The notes beneath the pieces were generated by a model. It did not search any database, was not told the origin of the DNA, and worked only from the letters and a program-made list of their open reading frames with translations. Both the position numbers and the translations under genes were made by a program. A stretch of DNA of 64,000 nucleotides, taken from NCBI GenBank assembly GCA_029259595.1, contig JAJDEW010000168.1, positions 21,921 to 85,920 on the forward strand. Reading direction: 5' to 3'. Positions 1-8,532 of this stretch are shown piece after piece. The DNA is from Planctomycetota bacterium. GTDB lineage: Bacteria; Planctomycetota; UBA1135; GCA-002686595. How positions within the stretch are numbered: position 1 is the stretch's first letter; every line of letters starts with the position of its first letter.

Positions 1-804
1 GGTGACGACCCCGTCGGGCTTCTCGAAGTACGGCTTCAGCTTGGCCAGACGTTCGATGGTCTGGTCGTCACGGATGCCGTCGTCCGCCGTCAGTGCGCTG
101 CTGCCCGGGCGCGCGCCGCGTCCGAGGTGGGGGACGATTTCCTGCGCGCCTCGGCCCGACTCGCGTGCGGCCTTGGCGCGCTCGTGACTACGCAAGGCGA
201 AGGCGTCGGCCTGCTCGCGCGTGATGCCGAAGTCGCGAGCGAGGTTTTCGGCGGTCGAGCCCATGATGAGCCCGTTGGTCGGATCGGTGAGGCCCTCCGT
301 CAGCGCGATGCGCGGTGCGAAGAACATCCCGGGTCGCAGGGAGGCGAGCGCCGACAGACGTTGAACGACGCTGCGGGCCTTCATCATCCGTCCGAAGAAC
401 CCGACGGCAGCGTCGTTGTAGATCAGCGGATAGGCGCTCATCACCTCGACGCCGGCGCATACGAAGAGCTCGCCGCGGCCGGCTTCGATGCGCGTGACCG
501 CGGACGTGACGGCCTGCATTCCGCTCGCGCAGTTGCGCGCGACCGTGAAGGCCGGAACGCCCTGGGGGACACCGGCGCGCAGGGCGATCACTCGGGCGAC
601 GTTGGCCTGATCGTGGGGTTGCCCGACGCAGCCGACGATGACTTCGTCGATCGTGCCGGCGTCGATTCCCGTGCGTGCCAGGAGCTCGCGCACGGCGCGG
701 GCTCCGAAATGCCCGGCATCCTCGCGCGCGAACGCGCCGCCCGCGCGCGCCTGGGGCAGGCGCAATCCGGCGGCGAGCACCACTCGTCCTCGTTGGTCGT
801 TCAA
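1..804 (-). CDS. Thiolase (acetyl-CoA acetyltransferase), C-terminus outside window
   Basis: The reverse strand encodes the N-terminal two thirds of a thiolase, which makes or cleaves 3-ketoacyl-CoA in beta-oxidation or acetoacetyl-CoA synthesis. Visible are the N-terminal VVLAAGLRLP strand, IDEVIVGCVGQP, the nucleophile loop VARNCASGMQAV with its acylated Cys, and AENLARDFGITREQADAF, all typical of the family. The reading frame stays open to the left edge, so the C-terminal catalytic His and Cys loops lie outside. The start is taken as TTG at 804, giving MNDQRGRVVLAAG; a purine-rich GAGAAGAAG lies about ten bases upstream. A later GTG is possible. It is divergent from the patatin gene. The family is certain, the exact substrate is not. 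Confidence 0.88.
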   Translation of the reverse strand, partial: MNDQRGRVVLAAGLRLPQARAGGAFAREDAGHFGARAVRELLARTGIDAGTIDEVIVGCVGQPHDQANVARVIALRAGVPQGVPAFTVARNCASGMQAVTSAVTRIEAGRGELFVCAGVEVMSAYPLIYNDAAVGFFGRMMKARSVVQRLSALASLRPGMFFAPRIALTEGLTDPTNGLIMGSTAENLARDFGITREQADAFALRSHERAKAARESGRGAQEIVPHLGRGARPGSSALTADDGIRDDQTIERLAKLKPYFEKPDGVVT

Positions 805-1071
805 GGTTCTTGGACTTCTTCTCGATTTCAGGGGGTCGGAACGATCGGTGTCGAGCGCGGCGCCCGACCATTGCACTCTTCCCTACGGGCGGAATCCACG
901 GAAGGGACGGGGACCGTGGACACGCCCCTCGGGAAGACGTTGAATGACCATCGATCGGGAAGGCCCTTTCGCTTGACCCCTGCCCGGTGCCGACGGCCCG
1001 GGTCGCGGCCGATCCCTCCCGCAAACTCCCCTTCGCAAGGAACTCCCATTCCTGACTCCCCCCGTATTCCC

Positions 1072-2184
1072 GTGACGGCCGGCCCCGCTCGCCCGCGCGC
1101 GACCTCGGCCCGCGTCCAGCCCCGCACGGTGCTCGTCCTCGGTGGGGGCGGCATGCGAGGCATGGCCCACGTCGGTGTGCTCAAGGCTCTGCGGAACCTC
1201 GGCGTGCGCTACGACGCGATCGTCGGCACCAGCATCGGTGCGCTGGTGGGCGCGATGGCGGCCGGCGGCTATTCGGTCGAGCGCATGGAGGAGATCATCG
1301 GGGGGCTGAACAAGGACGACTATTTCCGGCTCAATTTCCTGAAGCTGCTCCTGAAGGGCATGCGCGCCTCGAGCGTCTATCGCGGCGACACCTTCCAGGC
1401 GCGGCTCACCGAAATCCTCCCCGACGTGGCCTTCTCGGACATGGAGGTGCCCTTCTTTTGCAACGCGGTGCGCCTCGAGACCGGCGGGCAGATCTTCTGG
1501 GGTGCGCCGGGCTGCGACGAGATCAGCCTGGTCGACGCGGTCTACTCGTCGTGCTGCCTTCCGGGGATCTTCGAGCCCTACCAGCGCGAGGGCTTCCATT
1601 ACATGGACGGCGGCATCGTCGACGCCCTGCCCCTGCGCTTCGCGAAGTCCCTGCGGCCCGATCTCATCATCGCGATCGATCTGACGGTGAAGGCGACGTT
1701 CAAGGCGCCCAACTACAAGGACCGTGTCGTCAGCACGCTCTACCGCTCGTTCGAGATTGCCGAGGAGATCATCGTCGAGCAGGGACTGCACATGCACGCC
1801 GACGATCGGACGGTCTTGATCCAGCCCAAGGTCGGGCACCTCGCGCGCTTCGACTTCAACGACGTGCCCGAGATCGTGCGGTTGGGCGAAGAGGAGACGA
1901 TTCGGGTCCTGACGTCGCACGCGGCGACGCGCAACCTGGTGGCCGACGACCTCGAGCTGCCCGGGCTCTCCTGTCCCGTCGTGCCGCGCGACTTCGTGTC
2001 CATCCGCATCGACTCCGAGGCCTGTATCGGCTGCGGCAACTGCGAGATGGTGTGCGAGACCCAGGCGTACTGGACGAACGGCGACAAGGCTGAGGTCCGC
2101 AAGCTCTCGAACTACGAGTGCACACGCGATCACGCCTGCGCTCGCAACTGTCCGACCGACGCGATCCACCTGAGCAACCTGTAG
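1072..2184 (+). CDS. Patatin-like phospholipase with C-terminal ferredoxin-type Fe-S domain
   Basis: Predicted Ser/Asp-dyad lipid acyl hydrolase. Counting from GTG 1072 (370 aa), the patatin fold shows the oxyanion loop GGGGMRG (24-30), the nucleophile elbow GTSIG with Ser54, and the DGG motif with Asp179. After about residue 310 the chain continues into a ferredoxin-like tail with seven cysteines: C318, C321, C324, C328, then C350, C356 and C360 followed by Pro. That pattern could bind one 4Fe-4S cluster plus a second, possibly 3Fe-4S, cluster. No hydrophobic signal is obvious, so the cytoplasm is likely. The start is uncertain: the frame is open far upstream, GTG 1072 lacks a good ribosome site, and a rare ATT at 1048 preceded by AAGGA is an alternative. 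Confidence 0.85.
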   Translation: MTAGPARPRATSARVQPRTVLVLGGGGMRGMAHVGVLKALRNLGVRYDAIVGTSIGALVGAMAAGGYSVERMEEIIGGLNKDDYFRLNFLKLLLKGMRASSVYRGDTFQARLTEILPDVAFSDMEVPFFCNAVRLETGGQIFWGAPGCDEISLVDAVYSSCCLPGIFEPYQREGFHYMDGGIVDALPLRFAKSLRPDLIIAIDLTVKATFKAPNYKDRVVSTLYRSFEIAEEIIVEQGLHMHADDRTVLIQPKVGHLARFDFNDVPEIVRLGEEETIRVLTSHAATRNLVADDLELPGLSCPVVPRDFVSIRIDSEACIGCGNCEMVCETQAYWTNGDKAEVRKLSNYECTRDHACARNCPTDAIHLSNL

Positions 2185-2197
2185 TCGGAGACGGCCG

Positions 2198-3151
2198 ATG
2201 GTGCGAGGCGGGGGTGCGGTCCGGAGGATGGTGCCCGCCTCGGGCGCCATGGCAAGGTTGTCCGGACGTTCCCGCGGACAGGGGCCCGAACGCACCGACC
2301 GTGCACGACGACGCTTCGGAGGCGCGCGCGCGGTCGACTCGGCGGTGCTGGTCCCGCGCGGTGTCGGACAGTTGCTCGACCGGTCGATCGAGGGCTTCCT
2401 GCACTTCTTCCTCGTGTGCGTGGCCGTACCGCTGGTCTTCTGGATCCCGATCGACCTCGGCTCGCAGCTGATCCTGAGCTCGAACGCGTCGCCGTTCGCG
2501 GACGTCGCCTGGCTCCTGACAGGCATTCCGATCAAGATCCTGAGCGTGGCTCTGATCTGCTGCTTCGCGGGGCCATGGATGATCGGGGGAGCGACGGACG
2601 CCCGCGCCGCCCTCTCCCTGGCGCTCTCGAAGCTCCTCGGAATCGCCGTCGTGACGGTCCTGGCCAACACGCTCCTGGTCGGTTCGTGCTGCTTGTGTCC
2701 GCCCATCGGCCTCAGCCTCTTCTGGCTGGTCAGCGCGGCGGCGCCGATCTACGTCCTGGAGAACCGCGGCTTCTTCGAGTCGATCGCGCGCAGTGCGAAC
2801 CTGGTGCGCGGGTGGGCGAACCTGGGACGCTGGCTCGGGCTCATCGGTGTCGGCACGTGCATCGTGATTCCGCTGACCGGCTTCGCGACCGCTCTCGAGG
2901 ACCCCGAGGTCGTCGAGCAACTGCGCGAAGTCCTGCACGTCGACGGCTGGCTCTACGACGTGTCCTGCTCGCTCCTGCGATCGTTCGTCAATGCGAGCGT
3001 TTCTGCCCTCTTCACCTTCATGAACCTGGCCTTCTACGTCGACTGCCGCGTGCGCAAGGAAGGCCTGGCCCTGCGCGGGCAGCTCGACGAGCTCGTGGAG
3101 CGAGCGCGCTCGGGCAAGTCGGCGGGCAGCCTCGGCGGGGGACGCGCATGA
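2198..3151 (+). CDS. Polytopic membrane protein of the MoxR locus
   Basis: A 317-residue protein with about six hydrophobic segments after a basic N-terminus of roughly 55 residues (first segment near FFLVCVAVPLVFWIPI). The layout resembles glycerophosphodiesterase membrane-domain or DUF975-like proteins, with long amphipathic stretches such as RGFFESIARSANLVRG between helices, but I do not recognise a named family with certainty. ATG 2198 is preceded by GGAG at a spacing of seven. The stop overlaps the next start by ATGA (3148-3151). It heads the DUF4129, DUF4350, MoxR, DUF58 operon, so it probably acts with that membrane-associated complex. The basic N-terminal extension may be shorter in reality. 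Confidence 0.75.
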   Translation: MVRGGGAVRRMVPASGAMARLSGRSRGQGPERTDRARRRFGGARAVDSAVLVPRGVGQLLDRSIEGFLHFFLVCVAVPLVFWIPIDLGSQLILSSNASPFADVAWLLTGIPIKILSVALICCFAGPWMIGGATDARAALSLALSKLLGIAVVTVLANTLLVGSCCLCPPIGLSLFWLVSAAAPIYVLENRGFFESIARSANLVRGWANLGRWLGLIGVGTCIVIPLTGFATALEDPEVVEQLREVLHVDGWLYDVSCSLLRSFVNASVSALFTFMNLAFYVDCRVRKEGLALRGQLDELVERARSGKSAGSLGGGRA

Positions 3152-3765
3152 GGGGCCTGCAGAGCGAGGGGCTCGACGATCGTGCCGTGCGCGCCGTCCT
3201 CGAGGACGTCCTCGCGCGACCGGAGTTCGACGACGAACCCTCGCAGCTCGAGGACTTCCTCCGCCGCTTGGAGCTGCCCGAATTCGAAGGTCTCGGGCTA
3301 CCGGGTTGGCTCGGGCCGCTCCTCGTCGGCCTGCTGGTCGCCTTGCTCGTCTGGAAGTTCGTACGCCGCGCGAAGACGCCGGACGAGCCCGGTGAGAGCG
3401 AGCAAGCCGGCCCCATGACACCGGCCGAGCGCGTGCGCGATCTCCTGGAGCGCGCCCGCGTGGCCAGGACGGAGGGCGACCTGCGCCTCGCCTTGCGCCT
3501 CTTCTTCTTCGCCCTCGTCATCGGTCTCTCGAACCGTGGCGACCTGCGCTATCGCGATGCCTGGACGTGGCGCGAGCTGCTCGCGCGGGGGCGTCCTGGT
3601 ACCCGCGTCAAGGGCCTGCTCGCCGAGCTCGTGACCGAGCTCGAAGCGAAGGAGTTCGGGCGCGCGCCGACGAGTGCAGCCGACGTCGAACGCCTGGAGA
3701 GCCTGTGCCGCCAGCACCTCGGGTCGCTGGCCCTCGTGCGGCGAGAAGCGGAGGTCGCACCGTGA
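3148..3765 (+). CDS. DUF4129 domain membrane protein
   Basis: A 205-residue protein with one membrane helix at about residues 52-73 (PGWLGPLLVGLLVALLVWKF) and a C-terminal cytoplasmic helical region. The segment AERVRDLLERARVARTEGD followed by LALRLFFFALV and a WTWREL motif is the usual DUF4129 signature. Members of this family accompany MoxR ATPases and DUF58 proteins; some occur fused to transglutaminase domains, and the molecular role is unknown. The ATG overlaps the upstream stop (ATGA), and its own stop overlaps the next GTG start (GTGA), so translation is probably coupled along the operon. Confidence 0.8.
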   Translation: MRGLQSEGLDDRAVRAVLEDVLARPEFDDEPSQLEDFLRRLELPEFEGLGLPGWLGPLLVGLLVALLVWKFVRRAKTPDEPGESEQAGPMTPAERVRDLLERARVARTEGDLRLALRLFFFALVIGLSNRGDLRYRDAWTWRELLARGRPGTRVKGLLAELVTELEAKEFGRAPTSAADVERLESLCRQHLGSLALVRREAEVAP

Positions 3766-5057
3766 ACGGCTTCACGCGCTTGATCGGCTTCGGGCTCTTC
3801 TGCGGCGTCGTCTTGCTCCTCGCGTTGGCCGCGATCCTTCCCAGCGGCCGCAGCCCGACGCCGCACAGCGTCTTCTCCGTCGAACGCGACGGCCTGCGCG
3901 CCGCGTACCTGTTTCTCGCCGAGCTGGGCCAGGACGTGGCCGCGTGGACCGAGGCCCCCGGCAAGCTGGTGGGGGAGGACGTGCTCGTTTCGTTCGGCGT
4001 TCCCGACGCGCCGCCCGGGGCGGGCGGTCCGGGCGAAGAGGTGCGACGGGCCGGTTCGCGGCGCCTGCGCGATCCGCTGCACTACCTGCGCTTCGTCGAA
4101 GAGGGTGGCACGCTCGTCGTCGCGTTGAGCGAAGACATGCAAGCCTTCCTGCGGGACGAGCTGGGCCTGGCGGAGCTCGAAGACCTCGAGCCGCTCCCCG
4201 GGCGTCGGACCGAGCGCTCGACCTGGATCTTCGCGAGCGGTGAACGCTTCGAGCGCATGGGAGACGGCGGCATCGAGTTCGCGCCCTTGTCGCCTTCGTC
4301 CCCGTTCGTCGTCCTCGCGGCGGACGAGGAGGGGGCGGCGCGCGTCGTCCGTCTACGCGTGGGGAGGGGGCGGATCGTGATCGCGACCACGCTCGACTTC
4401 CTGGACAACCACGACCTCGAGGAAGGCGACCACGGCCTCTTCCTGGCACGCTTCGTCGAGCTCCTGGCTCCGCGCGGGCGGCTCTGGTTCGACGAGTACG
4501 CGCTGGGCGGTTGGGTGCCCGAAACGCCGCTCGAGCTGGCGCTCGCCGCGGACAATGCGCCCTTCACGCTGCACCTCATCGGGCTCGCCCTGGTGCTGCT
4601 CTGGAGCGCGGCCTGGGTTCGCGGGTTCCCGCGCGATCCTCAACCCCTGTCGCAGCTTTCCGCCACGGCGCGCGTGCGCGCGTTGTCGGGTCTCTTGCTC
4701 GCGGCGCGGCGCTTCGATCTCCTGGCGCGGCTCTTGACGGCGGGGGTGTTGCGCCGGCTGGACCGGGGCGTGCGCGGGTCGTCCGCCGCAGGTGAGGACG
4801 AAACGGGCTCCCCTCCCGCGCTCGAACCCGCTAGGGTCCGGACCGTGCTCGGCGCACATGCGGCCCGCCTGGGTGGAACCGAAGGCCTCGAGCGCGCGAC
4901 CGCGCTCTTCACGCGCGAGGTCCGTGACGCGAACGCCCTGGCGCAACTCGCCGCCGAGCTCTCCGCGCTCGAGTCCCGCCTCGGATCCGAAGAACCCGCG
5001 GCCCGGACACGGCCTTCTCGCAGAGGACTCCACGCCGAAGCCTCCCCGTCACCATGA
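3762..5057 (+). CDS. DUF4350 domain membrane protein
   Basis: A 431-residue protein with an N-terminal membrane helix (about 6-27), a soluble domain of about 240 residues and a second helix near 268-288 (LHLIGLALVLLWSAAWV). The soluble part carries the DUF4350 pattern: an opening RDGLRAAYLFLAELG, then a Rossmann-like core in which VEEGGTLVVALSED and GRGRIVIATTLDFLDNHDL form strands, resembling the GATase-like fold of proteins in MoxR clusters. The GTG start overlaps the previous stop as GTGA, and the end overlaps the MoxR start as ATGA. Function is unknown; context ties it to MoxR-driven assembly or maturation of membrane or periplasmic proteins. Confidence 0.8.
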   Translation: MNGFTRLIGFGLFCGVVLLLALAAILPSGRSPTPHSVFSVERDGLRAAYLFLAELGQDVAAWTEAPGKLVGEDVLVSFGVPDAPPGAGGPGEEVRRAGSRRLRDPLHYLRFVEEGGTLVVALSEDMQAFLRDELGLAELEDLEPLPGRRTERSTWIFASGERFERMGDGGIEFAPLSPSSPFVVLAADEEGAARVVRLRVGRGRIVIATTLDFLDNHDLEEGDHGLFLARFVELLAPRGRLWFDEYALGGWVPETPLELALAADNAPFTLHLIGLALVLLWSAAWVRGFPRDPQPLSQLSATARVRALSGLLLAARRFDLLARLLTAGVLRRLDRGVRGSSAAGEDETGSPPALEPARVRTVLGAHAARLGGTEGLERATALFTREVRDANALAQLAAELSALESRLGSEEPAARTRPSRRGLHAEASPSP

Positions 5058-6064
5058 GCGATCCCGACGTTTCCACCGACTCGCCCCGAACCGACTCCGA
5101 TGCGAGCACGCCGACTTCAGCGGTCGTCGAACTCTCCCGCCGCCTCCGCGCCGCGACGGGCGAGGTGCTCGTCGGCCTGGAGGGACTCGTGGACGATTGC
5201 CTCGTCGCGATCCTGGCCGGCGGGCACGTCCTGCTCGAGGGGCCGCCGGGCGTGGCCAAGACCTTGGCCGTTCGAACGCTCGCGACGGCGCTCGGGGGCA
5301 GCTTCTCGCGCATCCAGTTCACGCCCGACCTGATGCCGTCGGACGTCACCGGCATCAGCTTGTTCCATCCCGGCCAGGGCGAGTTCCGGTTCCAGCGCGG
5401 CCCCGTGTTCGGGCAGTTTCTCCTGTGTGACGAGATCAATCGCGCACCGGCGAAGACTCAATCGGCCTTGCTCGAGGCGATGCAGGAGCGCTCCGTCACC
5501 GTGGACGGCGTGCGGCACGAGCTACCGACGCCCTTCACGGTGTTCGCGACCATGAACCCGATCGAGCACGAGGGCACGTATCCGTTGCCCGAGGCCCAGC
5601 TGGACCGCTTCCTGTTCAAGGTGCTGGTCGGCTACCCGCCGGCCGACGTGGAGGCCCACCTCCTGGCGCGGGCGCATCGTCACGAACCGGAGAAGACGCC
5701 CGAAGAGCTCGGGGTGCGAGCGGTCGCGAGCCCCGAGGAGCTGTTGCTCGCGCGCAAAATCGTTGACGGCGTCGTGGTGCGCGAGGATCTGCCCGCTTAC
5801 GTCGTACGACTCTTCCACGAGACGCGCACTTCCCCTTCGCTCGCGCTGGGAGCGAGTCCGCGTGCCGGAGTGATGCTGTTGCGTGCGGCCAAGGCTCGCG
5901 CGGTCCTGGCCGGGCGCGACTACGTCCTGCCCGACGACATCAAGGAGGTCTTCCTGCCGGTCGTGCGGCATCGCGTGGCGCTCGATCCGGCGGAGGAGAT
6001 CGAAGGCGTACAGGCGGACGAGGTGCTGCGGCGCATCCTCGACGCCGTGGAGGTCCCGCGCTGA
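5054..6064 (+). CDS. MoxR family AAA+ ATPase
   Basis: A 336-residue AAA+ chaperone-like ATPase. Walker A GPPGVAKT lies at 63-70, Walker B LLCDEINRAP with Asp126 and Glu127, and the following KTQSALLEAMQER is the MoxR signature. Sensor-type segments include VFATMNPIEHEGTYPLPEAQ and LDRFLFK, and the C-terminal lid contains SPRAGVMLLRAAKARA. MoxR proteins work with DUF58/VWA-type partners in metal insertion, protein maturation or stress tolerance. Here it sits in the usual order before DUF58 and after DUF4129 and DUF4350. The ATG overlaps the upstream stop by four bases. Confidence 0.95.
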   Translation: MSDPDVSTDSPRTDSDASTPTSAVVELSRRLRAATGEVLVGLEGLVDDCLVAILAGGHVLLEGPPGVAKTLAVRTLATALGGSFSRIQFTPDLMPSDVTGISLFHPGQGEFRFQRGPVFGQFLLCDEINRAPAKTQSALLEAMQERSVTVDGVRHELPTPFTVFATMNPIEHEGTYPLPEAQLDRFLFKVLVGYPPADVEAHLLARAHRHEPEKTPEELGVRAVASPEELLLARKIVDGVVVREDLPAYVVRLFHETRTSPSLALGASPRAGVMLLRAAKARAVLAGRDYVLPDDIKEVFLPVVRHRVALDPAEEIEGVQADEVLRRILDAVEVPR

Positions 6065-7449
6065 TCCCGACGACGCGACTCGCGGTCCTGGTCTTCGTCG
6101 CGCTGCTCGCGTCGCCGCTGATCTGGTTCGTGGAACACGGGCGGGCGATCGTGCTCGGAATCGACGTCGTCCTCGGGCTCACGGTGTGGATCGACCTCCT
6201 GCGGACGCCGCGTCCGGCCCTCTTTCAAGTCGACCGCCGGCTGCCCGAACGCGTCGGCCTGTCGCGCCGCTTCGAGCGCGAAGTCCTCGTCGAGGCGCCG
6301 GCTGCGGCGGGCCTCGCGGCCGAGCTCGACGAGCGCTTTCCGGCGCCGTTCGAGGTGCTCACCGTGACCCGCGACGGCGTGCACGAAGCGCCGGCCGCCG
6401 ATCGGCCTGGTGCACCGGACACCGTTCGCTTCGATAGCGAGGGAAAGGCCCGCTTCGTACGCGCCTACCGCGGGAACCTGCGCGGCCTGTTCTCGTTCGA
6501 GAGCCTGCGCCTGCGCGTCACGGGCCCCTTCGGACTGTGGCAGCGACAGGCGCGCTTCGAAGGCGGACAGGAGTTGGCCGTCGAGCCGGCGCTCTTGAAC
6601 CTGCGCCAGACGCTGGCGCTCGCGGCGAGCGATCGCTGGCACGATCTGGGCGTGCGGATCCTGCGACGGCGCGGAGGCGAGCGCGAGTTCGAGTCCCTGC
6701 GCGAATACGTTCCGGGTGATGACGTCCGCCGCGTCGACTGGAAGGCCTTCGCCCGACGCGGCAAGCCGATCGTGCGGCAGTACCAGGTCGAGCGCGGCCA
6801 AGAGCTCATCCTCCTGGTCGATCTCGGACGCCGCATGCGCGCGACCGCCTCCGGAGACGACGATGCGAAGCGGCGTGGCTGGACGAAGTTGGACTGGGCG
6901 CTCGACGCCGCCTTCCAGCTGGCGGCCGTCGCGCTCGCCAAGGGGGACCGCGTCGGCATGGCCGCCTTCGCCCGCGGGCTCGTCACCTTCGTGGCTCCCG
7001 CGCGCGGCTCGAAGCAGCTGGCGCGCATCTCGAGCGAGCACTTCCGCCTCCTGCCGCGCGAGGTCGACGCCGATCCCGCGCTGGCCCTGCGCGAGCTCGC
7101 CGTTCGTCACCAGCGCCGCGCGACGATCCTGATCCTCTCCGACGTCGCCGATCCGTTGAGCGTGTCGGACCAACGCCGCGCCTTGGCGGCGACGTCGCGC
7201 CGTCACCGCATCGTGTTCTGCGCCTTGGACGATCCGGGCGTGAGGTCCTGGGCACACGGCGAAGGCGAAGCGCAAGGTCGCTCAGGCGCCGCCTTGCGTG
7301 CAGCGGCCCTCGAGCTGGAGGAAGACCGTCGCCGGGCCCTGCGCGAGCTCGCACGCAGCAAGGTGCGCGTCGTGGATGCCCTCCCGGCCGAGGCGGCGGC
7401 CCCGCTGCTCGCAGCCTGGCTGGAAGAACGGCAAGCCTCCCACGGCTGA
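6061..7449 (+). CDS. DUF58 domain protein (MoxR partner)
   Basis: DUF58 protein with the characteristic core YVPGDDVRRVDWKAFAR, RGKPIVRQYQVERGQ and the VWA-like ILLVDLGRRM, followed by DRVGMAAFARGLVTF and an ATILILSDVADP strand. The conventional GTG at 6130 would remove the first of two hydrophobic segments normally found in this family. I prefer CTG 6061 (462 aa): it overlaps the MoxR stop, is preceded by a strong GGAGG at 6049-6053 with a spacing of seven, and adds a hydrophobic stretch LAVLVFVALLASPLIWFV. CTG starts are rare, so this choice is an inference. It is the last gene of the MoxR operon and converges on the SpoIIM-like gene 31 bases away. Confidence 0.9.
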   Translation: MIPTTRLAVLVFVALLASPLIWFVEHGRAIVLGIDVVLGLTVWIDLLRTPRPALFQVDRRLPERVGLSRRFEREVLVEAPAAAGLAAELDERFPAPFEVLTVTRDGVHEAPAADRPGAPDTVRFDSEGKARFVRAYRGNLRGLFSFESLRLRVTGPFGLWQRQARFEGGQELAVEPALLNLRQTLALAASDRWHDLGVRILRRRGGEREFESLREYVPGDDVRRVDWKAFARRGKPIVRQYQVERGQELILLVDLGRRMRATASGDDDAKRRGWTKLDWALDAAFQLAAVALAKGDRVGMAAFARGLVTFVAPARGSKQLARISSEHFRLLPREVDADPALALRELAVRHQRRATILILSDVADPLSVSDQRRALAATSRRHRIVFCALDDPGVRSWAHGEGEAQGRSGAALRAAALELEEDRRRALRELARSKVRVVDALPAEAAAPLLAAWLEERQASHG

Positions 7450-7480
7450 CCGCTGCGACCGACCTCCGCGTGGATGCGGG

Positions 7481-8485
7481 CTACGTCTTGCGTCCGCCGA
7501 GCAGTGCCCAGGCCGACAGGGCGACTCCCGTAGCGATCGCGGTCGCCAGGCGCACGTTCGCGGGGGCGTGCGGACTCACGAAGCCTTCGATCATCCCGGC
7601 GATGAACAGGAGCGGGAAGACCGGCGTCAGGAGCCGTAGGGCGCGGCGGCTCTCGACCTGCAGGGCATAGCGGCGGGTCCAACGGCCCGGGCGGATCCAG
7701 GCTCGCACCAGGACCAGGCCGGCGGACCCCGCCAGGAGCAGGGCCTGGATCTCGAGGACGCCGTGACACCACAGGATCGACGAGATCGAGCCGGCTTGAT
7801 CCCAGTGCCCGGCGACCGCGGTGTAGGTGCCGAGCATCAGGGAGTTCTGCGAGAGGATCAGGAGGTAGAGCGGGGGAACCAGGGCCGAGGCGAAGATCAG
7901 GATTCCCACCGACATGTTGTGGACCATGATCCAGCCTGCCGTGTGCGGAGACTCGCCGAAGCCGAAGGTGAAGTTGCCGCGGAAAGGCTCGCCCGCCGGC
8001 GTCTCCTCGAGCTGGCGAATCGTGTCGGCGACGACGCCACCGTCGAGCAGGGACGACGCCAGATCGAGGTCCCGTGAGACGGCGACGAACGCCAGGATCG
8101 CGAGGCCGTAGACGAACCCGAACGTGAGCGCGAGGAGGCGCCACTCCGCGCGGAGCGCACGCGGACACTCGGCCATCACGAAGTGCCAGGCGTCGGCCAG
8201 GAAGCTCGAGGCGCCGGTCCGGTGGCGGCGAAAGAGCACGCTGTGCGCGCGTCCGACGAGCGCGCGCGCCTCGGCCGTTCCCCGCGGGGCCTGGCCGGTC
8301 GATTCGAGGCGGGCGACGAGTGAAGAGGCGTGCCGGTAGAGCCGCATGAGCTCGAGCAAGTCGTCCCCACGCAAGCGTTGCAGTTCGAACTTGTCCGTCT
8401 CCAGGAGGCGACGCAGCCGCTTCAGGTGCGAGAGATCGAGCTTTTCCTGGGGGCGCTCCGGCTTCCCTTCCCGTGCCTCGACCAT
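7481..8485 (-). CDS. Stage II sporulation protein M (SpoIIM)-like membrane protein
   Basis: A 334-residue protein of the DUF95/SpoIIM family. A charged N-terminal helical region of about 110 residues (LSHLKRLRRLLETDKFELQ, then LMRLYRHASSLVARLES) precedes about six membrane helices. The segment TAGWIMVHNMSVGILIFASA and the later WCHGVLEIQALLLAGSAGL are typical of the family. In non-sporulating bacteria such proteins sit beside RDD and MoxR/DUF58 genes, as here, and their role is unknown. The start lies 47 bases from the divergent RDD gene. Sporulation itself is not implied. Confidence 0.88.
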   Translation of the reverse strand: MVEAREGKPERPQEKLDLSHLKRLRRLLETDKFELQRLRGDDLLELMRLYRHASSLVARLESTGQAPRGTAEARALVGRAHSVLFRRHRTGASSFLADAWHFVMAECPRALRAEWRLLALTFGFVYGLAILAFVAVSRDLDLASSLLDGGVVADTIRQLEETPAGEPFRGNFTFGFGESPHTAGWIMVHNMSVGILIFASALVPPLYLLILSQNSLMLGTYTAVAGHWDQAGSISSILWCHGVLEIQALLLAGSAGLVLVRAWIRPGRWTRRYALQVESRRALRLLTPVFPLLFIAGMIEGFVSPHAPANVRLATAIATGVALSAWALLGGRKT

Positions 8486-8532
8486 GGCGGAGAGGATACG
8501 GGCTGGACCGCCGCCACAGTATCCTCTGCGGC

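Noticed and set aside
883..2706. A 607-codon minus-strand frame opposite the patatin gene
   Set aside because: Shadow frame; the plus strand carries the patatin and Fe-S motifs and a normal operon junction follows.
7481..8485. Evidence of sporulation from the SpoIIM-like protein
   Set aside because: SpoIIM/DUF95 proteins are widespread in non-sporulating bacteria next to RDD and MoxR genes, and no other sporulation gene is present.
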